A stretch of 64,000 nucleotides of DNA, taken from contig PUQB01000722.1 in the NCBI GenBank assembly GCA_003024785.1, positions 36,837-100,836 of the forward strand, given 5' to 3'. Both the position numbers and the translations under genes were made by a program. Each line of letters starts with the position of its first letter. Within the stretch, counting starts at the first letter, position 1. The stretch is from Selaginella tamariscina (lineage: Eukaryota > Streptophyta > Lycopodiopsida > Selaginellales > Selaginellaceae). The notes under the pieces are model-generated. The model saw only the letters and a program-made list of their open reading frames with translations, did no database searches and was not told the DNA's origin. Below, one piece after another: positions 1 through 8,440 of the stretch.

Positions 1-340
1 AAGTAGGATTAGATGAAAAATCAAGAAAATTATTACCATTTTTCTGATCAAAATGCAACCACCGCCATTTTATGACCCATGCAGGTTGCCACTTCCCCCT
101 ACGAATTTTCTTCTCCTTCTCCTCTACTGATGCAGCATCACCTTCTCCCACTTCACATCCCTCCTCAGGCTCAGTCCCCTCCAGGTTGTCCTCATCTACA
201 AAACCTCCTCTCTCCACAATGGGGGCAAAACTTAACAAAGATTGCTTTGATTGAGCAATGGCTTTTGCAGCAGCCTTGCTCCTACCTGCAGGCACCCTCC
301 CCATTTCCCAGATGATCTCCCCACCAAAATCTATGTTCAT
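1..340 (-). CDS. Partial gene start: TTF/BED-like zinc-finger N-terminus (hAT-type element or domesticated relative)
   Basis: Reading the minus strand from an ATG at 340 gives about 113 codons open to the window edge; a second in-frame ATG lies at 304. The early part is Ala/Lys-rich and contains LLSFAPIVER, followed by an acidic stretch, then KIRRGKWQPAWVIKWRWLHF. The pattern of a basic run, W, W, then W-L and an aromatic/acidic pair resembles the start of the TTF/BED-like zinc finger of hAT transposases and ZNF862-like proteins. The Cys residues of that finger would lie beyond the edge. Codon use looks coding-like, with no stops. Identification rests on motif memory only; it could be another zinc-finger or unrelated protein. 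A tandem 39-bp duplication lies just upstream. Confidence 0.4.
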   Translation of the reverse strand, partial: MNIDFGGEIIWEMGRVPAGRSKAAAKAIAQSKQSLLSFAPIVERGGFVDEDNLEGTEPEEGCEVGEGDAASVEEKEKKIRRGKWQPAWVIKWRWLHFDQKNGNNFLDFSSNPT

Positions 341-352
341 GCCCACGCCCAC

Positions 353-430
353 GCCCACGTGAACATTGTGAAAGAATATTCTAACCTTAGAGCCCACGTG
401 AACATTGTGAAAGAATATTCTAACCTTAGA
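353..430. repeat. 39-bp perfect tandem duplication
   Basis: Positions 353-391 and 392-430 are identical (start GCCCACGTGAACATTG, end CTAACCTTAGA). Each copy carries one CACGTG G-box. The pair lies directly upstream of the minus-strand gene start at 340, so it could be part of its promoter (inference). Confidence 0.95.
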
Positions 431-785
431 TTAATGACATGGTTTACTTAGTGTAACTATGTTTAGTTAGTGTTAACTAAGATTGATGATTATTTATTTA
501 ATCTTGTTAATTAAAATTAATTAAACATAATTAACCATGAAACCCTAATCCTCAAAAGTAGGTGAATGTACCGGCAGGATTCCTTATAACATCCAAACGT
601 ATCGGATCTAGCCTTATACGAGATTTTTGCACCGGTCGTATATCCTTGTAACTTTGTTTTGTACTGGCAATTCTGAAATGGTAACCGGCGGGGTACAAAG
701 GAGCCTCGGACTTTGTTACACACTGATTCCAACCGTCTTCAACTCCATTGCCTTGAGATGAAAAGGAGAGGTGGGGCTGCTGTTG
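431..785. other. Intergenic stretch, no gene recognised
   Basis: AT-rich to about 540, then more balanced sequence. A 71-codon minus-strand reading frame (517-732) exists, but it has no recognisable motif. It may be a decayed tail of the neighbouring minus-strand gene. Confidence 0.5.
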
Positions 786-2620
786 TTAATATGTAATTAC
801 CATCAATCACCAAAATTAGCCAAGACTTCATCTCTTCCATCGTTGTTCCATTTAAGACTTCAACCATGTGAGCTTGAAATCGTTGTCTACATCCTTTATA
901 GATTGAACAGACTTAGACTTCGGCATCTTACTGGGTTTCTTTGCAGACTTCTCTGAGGGCTCCTCTTCACTTGTCTGCTTCTTTTTCAGTGTTTCCTTTT
1001 GCAAAGGATTCCATAATCCCCAACCATTTGGCAAAGATCCTATCCTCAGGACAAGAATTAACATCATCAAAAAGGATGTTTCCTTCCCGCCCACCTGGGC
1101 AAAAATCAACTGCTTACAATTTCTTCAACTCTCTGGAAAAAAAAAGACAGATTAATATACCAACGAGATAAATCCCACCCAAACAATTTGCTTACCCGGT
1201 AGTCCTACAGATTGTGTATTCCTGCGGTAGCTCTTTGTGGTCGCTGAAGAGATTCCCACACGGCTCACGTGTGTTTGAAACTTCTCCCATATTTTTGCTG
1301 TAGTGGTTGGTGTCTGCAGTGTCCCATTCTGCCGATAACTTATGGTACTACTCGATTGTGAGATTCGGCTTCACTAAAAACGCCGATCTTTTTCGTCAGC
1401 TTCTCACGGGTATGCTCGGAAAGTTTTGTTGCCATCGTTCCTTTGTTGTGTTCGTCGAGAAGTCGTTGGGCTGCCGTTATTGTGTGCTGGCCACTAATGA
1501 TGTAGTACTTGATTGATTTTCTATTCTCCGTCTGAACCTTCCTCATTTGTTCTGGTGTTGTGATCCACACTTTGTCAGCGCCTTTGTTTCCTCGTAGTAT
1601 GCGCACAAAACAGCATTATGTGGAACGGTGTAAGAATTGTCGTCCTTCATCTTCTCCATGAGCTCAGCTACACGTTCCTGGTTGAGTGGCCTGTAATTGA
1701 AGTTTGGGTTGACGCTGCAATACTTAACCCTACACTCGTAAATCCTATCATCCAACATCATTTCCTTGTGGCTTATTGCAGCATGGGATGCCACAAGGTG
1801 CAGCTGACAAAACGATCGAGGATTTTCTTCTACGATCTGAATCAACATGTGTGATCCCAATTGATGCTGTCTAATGTTCTCAGCACATCTCTCAGTTCTC
1901 ACAAATTTTCACTCTTCCAAGCTCCTGAAATTTTCTAGCAAATTGATCTGTAAAGAACCTGAGACTAGAGCCACCCTCTCAATCTCCTTTATGATGTCAC
2001 TGTGTGTTCTTCTTTAATGTGAAGAGGGACGATTGCTCCACTTGTGGATTTTCTGTATTGAGAAGCAATATCTCCTGAGAATACACCTACTCGATGAGTC
2101 TAAAGATCTTCGAAGTAGACATCCAGTTGGATCCCCTCCATAGATGGGCTTTCGTTGAGTTGAAGAAGAACTCCACGATCAACATCATTAGTGAACACGT
2201 GAACGTCATTATCCATAAGTCGACAAGACCACCCGAAATTAATGTTGTAACTGGCGACCACTGGATTCGAGAATGTGACATTGGATGGAACAAGGCATAT
2301 GTGTCGAGCATCGTTCAATCTGGGTTCGTAGCATGCTTTCGGATGCTTGACTAGCACACCCACTTTCCATTATTTTGCTTGGCCATGCGATGTGACAGAG
2401 GTTAGTTTGACAGCAACCATGGTTGTTCCAATACGCTTCCCATTTAGTTTGAAATATGGCCAAGTTGATTCCAAAATCCCCCTGCCCATCTCTTTTCCTG
2501 CTCTCGTCTTCAATATCACATCAATTCCACATCTGAATACAAAAATGATTAGTTCAAGCACATATCCGAATATAACAGATTTTATTTTAATTCTTACCCA
2601 GAATTTGACGACGACTCCAT
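786..2620 (-). pseudogene. Degenerate multi-exon gene with a ParB-like motif pattern
   Basis: A minus-strand start at 2620 gives a 23-nt first exon, with donor GTAAG at 2597-2593. The acceptor CAG is at 2535-2533, leading into an exon reading SGCGIDVILKTRAGKEMGRG. The frame then meets an in-frame TAA at about 2372, a stop at about 2100 and frame changes near 2000, 1600 and 1345. A conserved-looking core contains NPNFNYRPLNQERVAELMEK (about 1715-1660), then VPHNAVLCA, then, after a frameshift, YYIISGQHTITAAQRLL (about 1505-1455). Asn-Pro, an Arg-Leu turn, a helix, then an aromatic run leading to I-x-G-Q-H-T and an Ala-rich helix is the order seen in ParB/sulfiredoxin-fold domains (V-x-G-x-x-R-x-x-A). 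Downstream a piece reads CPEDRIFAKWLGIMESFAKG (about 1050-990). It is probably a transposon-associated or unknown plant gene now broken; the ParB link is a motif-level inference. Confidence 0.4.
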
Positions 2621-2959
2621 ACTAATGATTGAATCTCCTTGTTTGATTAAATTGTCCTTCTGCAAAATAATACACTATGAATACAAATTAATATAAAAAC
2701 GCACACACACTTGTATAAACCTGAATGTACAAAAATAATACACAGAGAGAAGTGGACGGAATTAACTGTTCAAAGCTCACATTTGTGCTAGTGCAAAAGA
2801 AAGATAACATTTCGTTTTAAAACCACCACAAATGTGAGCTCTGGACAGTTTTACATAGATTCCTAGCTTTTACTCGAAATATTATGATAAGTTGATAAAA
2901 GTAAATAAAATGAGATATGCAACTTATATATACTAATACACATATATATTCATATGGAA
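2621..2959. other. Intergenic, no gene
   Basis: AT-rich sequence with a short CA run near 2702. A 15-nt inverted match at 2775-2789 (CTCACATTTGTGCTA) and 2825-2839 (ACAAATGTGAGCTC) could form a short hairpin. Nothing coding is recognised. Confidence 0.5.
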
Positions 2960-4040
2960 GGTGCGGCGGGATTAATCTCGCCACCCCTTCAATGCCTCCT
3001 GAAAGAGTGGGCGGGATTAATCTCGCCACCTTTCTAGAGGCCTTGAACGGGAGTGCGGAATTAATCCTGCCACCCTTCTCGGTCTCAAAGAGAACTTGGC
3101 AGGATTTATTTCGCACACCCCTTCAGTGACTCCAGAAAGGCTGCGGGATTAATCTCGCCCACCATGTAAGGGATGGTGAAATGAATCTCGCCACCCTTCC
3201 CAGTCCTCTCCATTGGTATGTTGTAAACCTTCTACATTTCAAACAGAAACGTTTGGGATTGGTCCGACTCACCAATGGAGAAAAAAGGGAAGGGGGCAGG
3301 ATTCATCCCTCCAACAGGCATTGAAGGCTCGGTGGGATTAATCCCGCCGCTCAGGCCCTTCACTCGGTCCCTAGGTAGCGGGATTAATCCCGTTGGACGC
3401 CAATGCCCTGCACGGAATCGGGCGGGATTAATCCCGCCCGATTTCACGTAGGGCAGCGGGATTAATCCTGCTGCCCATGCCCTTCACTCGGGCCTTAGGC
3501 GGCGAGATTAATCCCACCTGACGCCAATGCCTTGCACGGAATCGGGTGGGATTAATCCTGCCGCCTAGGCCCTTCAGGCAGGCCTTTGGCGGTGAGATAA
3601 ATCCGCCCGATTCCACGCAGGGCATGCAATACGCAGCGGGATTAATTTTGCCGGACGCCAATGCCCTATGCGAAATCCGACGGGATTAATCCCGCCGCCT
3701 AGGCCCTTCAAACAGGCCTTTGGCGGTGGGATAAATCCCGCCCGATTCTGCACAGGGCATGCGTACGTGGCGGGATTAATCCCGTCGAACGCCAATGCCC
3801 TGTGTGGAATCCAGCGGGTTAATCCCGCCGCCTTGGCCCTTCAGACAGGCCAATGGCGACGAGATAAATCCCGCCGGATTCCACGCATGGCATCCGTAGG
3901 CGGCGGGATTAATCCCGCCGCTCATGAGGCTAACCGAATAGCCTATCTGAATAGCCCGCCGAGGGTCTTACCATATAGCGGCGGGATTAATCCCGTTGCC
4001 GAGGGCTAACCATATAGCGGCGGGATTAATCCCGCCGCTA
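2960..4040. repeat. Palindrome array 1 (consensus GGCGGGATTAATCCCGCC)
   Basis: About 23 sites match the dyad-symmetric core GCGGGATTAATCCCGC exactly or with one to three changes. They begin near 2966, 3011, 3055, 3142, 3331, 3378, 3421, 3457, 3500, 3546, 3591, 3636, 3679, 3725, 3769, 3813, 3858, 3902, 3979 and 4019. From 3331 to 3902 they recur every 43-47 bp with one 36-bp step. The spacers alternate between a type with CCAATGCCCTG and a type with AGGCCCTTCA, so a higher-order repeat of about 90 bp exists. The block is GC-rich inside AT-rich surroundings. Reading frames through it on both strands repeat GINPA or GLIPP, which is a by-product of the palindrome and not evidence of a protein. 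Confidence 0.95.
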
Positions 4041-4960
4041 CACACACACACACACATATGTATATGTATATGTATATGTGTGTGTAGGAGAGTGCGTGTG
4101 TGTGCTAGAAATAGACAAATCAGATAAATTATACTGATACACACACACATATATATATGTATATGTATATCGTATGTGTGTGCTAAATAAATTAAATTAT
4201 ACAGATACACACACACACACACACATATATATAATGTATATTATGTATTATATATGATATACAAGAGTGTGCATGTGTGTGCGAGAGATAAATAAATAAA
4301 TAAAATTATACAGATACTGGTACATATAATATATGTATGTATATATGTACATAGGTATATAATTGTGTGCATGTATATCGTGTGTATGCGTGTGTGAAAC
4401 AAATAAAATCATACAGATAAACAAACACACACACATATATATACAGGAGTGTGCGTGTGTGTGCGAGAGATACAATTAACAAATCAATACAATTATACAG
4501 ATACACACACACATATATATGTGTGTGTGTGTGTGTATATATATGTATGTATAGGAGTGTGCGTGTGTGTGCGAGAAATAGATAAATAAATAGAATTATA
4601 CAGATACTGGTACACATAATATATGTAGTATTATATATGTATATAGGTATATATGTGTGTGTGTGTGTGTGTGTATCGTGAGTATGCGTGTGTGAGCGAA
4701 ACAAATAAAATCATACAAATAAACAGGAGTGTGCGTGCGTGTGTAAGAGATAAAATTAATAAATTAATAAATTATACAGATACACAAACATAAAACACAT
4801 AGATATATATATATATCTGTGTGTGTATATGTATACGAGTGTGCGTGTGTGTGCGAGAGATAGAGATCTAAATTATATTATTAAGATACACACACATATA
4901 AATATATATGTGAATAAAATAAATAAATAAACTCAGGAGTGCACAGCGTGTGGGAGAGAG
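4041..4960. repeat. Compound CA/TG-TA microsatellite region with a reiterated block
   Basis: Runs of (CA)n, (TG)n and (TA)n alternate with a block of the type GAGTGTGCGTGTGTGTGCGA followed by AAATAAATAAA and TTATACAGATAC. The block recurs about seven times, near 4088, 4265, 4446, 4553, 4726 and 4836. Open frames here translate to His/Thr/Tyr-rich strings and are not genes. Confidence 0.9.
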
Positions 4961-5339
4961 AGAGATCTCACCTGTGTGGTGAGAGAGAAGGAGATTTCAC
5001 AGCTGCCGCCTTACTTCTTGAAACCCTAGGAATATACCTAAACCCTAAAAAGAATAGAATATATAATAACCTTAATTGAATATTCCTTCTAAGAATATAC
5101 TTAAACCTTAAAAAGAATAAACTATAGATTCGCCCTAAATGAATATTCTTTCATTATATTATCAGCGTGTGCGTGTGCGTGGGTGTATCACATACACCCC
5201 AAGAATAAAAATCATACAGGGGTTTAACATGTGTATGTCCATGAGAGTGTTAAAGTTTCACGTGCAGCGATACATATATACACATAGTATTATACACATA
5301 GACATATACATATTAGTATATATTAATATTAGAAAGACA
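4961..5339. other. Gene-free stretch with AAACCCTA motifs
   Basis: GA-rich sequence followed by AAACCCTAGG (5031) and AAACCCTAAA (5040). A near duplicate of the segment ending in AAAAAGAATA lies at about 5047 and 5108. No gene is seen. Confidence 0.6.
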
Positions 5340-5900
5340 GAGTATATGATCATGCATGGTGTGTATGTATGAGAGAAGAGTGACAATACATATTATGGAT
5401 CATGCATGGTGTGTATGTTTGAGAGAAGAGAGACAGTACATATTAATATAGATCATGCATGGTGTGTATGTATGAGAGAAGAGAAAGTGTTAACAAATTA
5501 AATTTATACACATTGGATATATTAGTACACACATATACATACACACGTGTATACATACAGACATACATACATATTAGATGTGTAAATTCAATGTGTTACA
5601 TAGGGTTTAGGGTTTAGGGTTTGGATGGATCATGCATAGTGTTTATGTATGAGAGGAGTGAGTGTTATACACAAATATACATTATACATATAACATAATA
5701 TTATAACATCAGTACATATTATGGATCATGCATGGTGACACTGTGTATGTATAAGAGAAGAGATAGAGTGTTAACAAATGAAATTGTACACATTGCATAT
5801 ATTAGTACACATATTACATACACACGTGTATACACACAGATATACATATATTACATGTTTAAATTCAATGTGTTACATAGACACAGACTGAGTACATATA
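5340..5900. repeat. Reiterated GATCATGCATGG repeat with RY motif
   Basis: The string GATCATGCATGGTGTGTATG, followed by a GAGAGAAGAG block, starts near 5348, 5398 and 5451, with variants near 5628 and 5724. Two longer copies (about 5478-5596 and 5757-5880) share a CACACGTGTATAC segment. CATGCATG is the RY element bound by B3-domain factors in plants; any function here is unproven. Confidence 0.85.
5601..5622 (+). repeat. Interstitial TTTAGGG telomere-type repeat
   Basis: Three consecutive TAGGGTT units in plant telomere phase. The run is too short for a telomere; it is an interstitial or telobox-like motif. Confidence 0.9.
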
Positions 5901-6079
5901 AATCATACATACGTTGAACATGATGTTTTTAAATAAAGAAGCAACATATATTTCTCAAGTTTGGTTTAAGGCAATGTGCATGTGTGTGCATATGTGTCTC
6001 TGTAAGTGCTTCTAATGCGTGTGCACGTGTATATATAAATTTATGATTGTGTTTATATATGTGTGCAAAACAAACATCA
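5901..6079. other. Gene-free spacer
   Basis: Mixed TG-rich and AT-rich sequence between two repeat blocks; nothing is recognised. Confidence 0.5.
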
Positions 6080-6730
6080 AATAATTAAGAAAATAATATT
6101 AAAACCACATAAACATATTTACATAATAATATATGATTTTATCTAATATATAGCCATATATAATTTTAATAATATATATTAATTTAATATTGATAATAAG
6201 GTTTAACACTGGAATATTCTTGAAATAATAAGAATTTAATTGAGAAAATCCCATTAATATATACAAATGTAGATCAAGTACTGAAATAATTAACTAAATT
6301 AATTATGATAATCATGTTTAATATTGGAATATTCTTGGAATAATAAGAAAATAATAAAGAATATCCCATTAATATAAAGAAGATTATTTACTCAAGTAAT
6401 TAAGAAAATGATATTAATATACACACTATGAACATATTTTAAATTATACATAATAATACATCATTTTATCTAATATATAGTCATATATAATTTAATAATA
6501 TATATTAATTTAATATTGATAATAAGGTTTAACATAGGAATATTCTTGAAATAATAACAAATTAATTGAGAAAATCCCATTAATATATACAAATGTAGAA
6601 TAATTACTGAAATATTTAAGAATAAAACTAATTTAATTATGATAATCAGGTTTAATATTGGAATATTCTTTGAATATTAAGAAAATAATAAAGAATATAG
6701 TAAGGAAATGTAAATTAATTACTCGAGTAA
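6080..6730. repeat. Diverged ~325-bp AT-rich tandem duplication
   Basis: The segment from about 6075 to 6400 is repeated from about 6400 to 6730. Both contain TAATATTGATAATAAGGTTT, then GGAATATTCTTGAAATAATA, then AAAATCCCATTAATATA, in the same order with scattered changes. No coding content. Confidence 0.85.
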
Positions 6731-7397
6731 TTAAGAAAATAATAATAATCAACAGACTATGAATATATTTTAAATGATAACATAATAATATATCAATTAT
6801 TTATTGTATTAGTGTATAATATAAAATATAAACTTAATAATATATACTTGAATATTAAGAATGTAGAATAATTACAAAAATTTTGTAATATTAAACAGCT
6901 TGAAGCACTTGAATGACATTAAATGCAATTTTAAAAACACTAATTGGAATTGGAAAGTATATATGTCAGACTGTCGGTTATTGTTTCAACTCATCTTAAA
7001 TTTTCTTTTTTGTTATTTCAAAAATTTTGAATTTCTGACATAAGTATTATCGGTCTGACATGTAAATTTGAAAATGCATTTAATTTCCCACTCAAATTAG
7101 ATCTAGTTCTTTCTCCGGCAAGCGTTTGTCCATTTCTTTATTTTTCACTCTTCAGATTTTCTTTTTTCTTTTTAGTGATCAGCTCAGGAGTGACATTAAA
7201 TTAGGTGTGCTATTGTTTATAGGAAAGCACGGCGCGTTCAGTACTGTTTACAAGTAAGTATTATAAACAAATTTAAATATATTTATAAAGATTCACTCTC
7301 TTACATTCTCTCTTAAATTTTAGAATTTAGGGATTTAGGAATAGGGATTTATCTCGTTTAAATATACTTCTAACTTAAATATTCTCGGTTAGCCGGG
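6731..7397. other. AT-rich gene-free stretch
   Basis: A fading third copy of AT-rich repeat sequence to about 6890, then unique AT-rich DNA. No gene or clear repeat is seen before palindrome array 2. Confidence 0.5.
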
Positions 7398-7888
7398 GCG
7401 GCGGGATTAATCCGGCCATTTTTTTTCGCCTCTTTGAAGAGGTGGCGAGATTAATCCCGCCACCATCTCTTTGATAGTTATGGCAGAATTAGTTCGGGCA
7501 ATACTTCTCCGCCTTTTAAAAGAGTGGCGGGATTAATCCCGTCAATAACTCTCTCAACTGATAAAGAGTTACTTGAATTTATTGAAAAGGAGTTATTTAC
7601 AGGATTAATCTCGCCAAACCATTTTAGGAGGCAGAGAAGGGGTGGCGGGATTAATTCGGCCATTTTTTTTTGCCTTTTTGAAGAGGTGGCGAGATTAATC
7701 CCGCCACCATCTCTTTGATAGCTATGGCAAAATTAGTCCGGGCAATACTTCTCCGCCTTTTAAAAAGATCGGCGGGATTAATCCCGTTAATAACTCTTTC
7801 AACTGATAAAGAGTTACTTGAATTTATTAAAAAGAGTTATTTACGGATTAATCTCGCCAACCATTTTAGGAGGTAGAGAAGGGGTGGC
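7398..7888. repeat. ~245-bp tandem duplication inside palindrome array 2
   Basis: 7398-7643 and 7644-7888 align nearly base for base. Each contains four palindrome sites and the spacers CCACCATCTCTTTGATAG, CTTCTCCGCCTTTTAAAA and GATAAAGAGTTACTTGAATT. Copies differ by small substitutions and indels. Confidence 0.9.
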
Positions 7889-8303
7889 GAGATTAATCTC
7901 GCCACCACTTTCTTGTTTTAAATATTTGTAGGCAGGATTCATCCCGAATCTCTTTAAAATCATAGTTTCGGAGAGAGTTGTGGGCGGGATTAATCCCGCC
8001 GCCTATTCTCCTTCGTTAGTGTTGTGGGCGGGATTAATCCCCCCCTCTTCCTCGTCGGAGGGATTTGCGGCGGGATTAATCCCGCCAGTACTTCCTCGTC
8101 GGAGGAGCCCGGCGGGATTAATCCCGTGCCTTCTTTCCAATGAGGAAGTACTGGCGACGATTAATCCGCCGATTCTTCTTCATGGGAGGAATGGCAGGAT
8201 TAATCCCGCCGACTCTCTCCGATGGGGTAGAGTCGACGGCGGGATTAATCCCGCCCATCATTCCTTGTCGAATGGAGTCGTGGGCGGGATTAATCCCGCC
8301 CAT
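7398..8303. repeat. Palindrome array 2 (same 18-bp consensus as array 1)
   Basis: About 18 sites begin near 7398, 7446, 7515, 7600, 7644, 7688, 7771, 7845, 7887, 7932, 7983, 8028, 8069, 8112, 8153, 8192, 8238 and 8283. Beyond 7887 the spacing is about 39-51 bp. Some sites are extended perfect palindromes: 24 bp at 7883-7906 and 22 bp at 8281-8302. Spacers differ from those of array 1, so the palindrome rather than the spacer is the shared element. Several spacers are themselves inverted repeats, for example 8083-8097 with 8142-8156. Confidence 0.95.
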
Positions 8304-8440
8304 CAGTTGTATTAATAAAGCATGAGATATTATCTTTATACATAATTATGTATTATTGCACATGCATATTATTAAGCAACCGCAGTTATGATTTCTTAAA
8401 ATATTGCATAAACAGATATCATAAATAACACAATTATGTG

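Noticed and set aside
2960..4040. CRISPR-like array because of regular spacing
   Set aside because: The repeats are symmetric and variable, the spacers are themselves repeated, the genome is a plant's and no cas genes are present.
4248..4704. His/Thr/Tyr-rich minus-strand frames of up to 132 codons
   Set aside because: Pure translation of CA/TA microsatellites.
5601..5622. True telomere or chromosome end
   Set aside because: Only three TTTAGGG units, with normal sequence on both sides.
7980..8315. Open frames of 60-110 codons through the palindrome arrays, repeating GINPA or GLIPP on both strands
   Set aside because: The palindrome reads alike on both strands, so such frames arise automatically. 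Similar frames overlap in opposite directions, and there is no start context or other coding signal.
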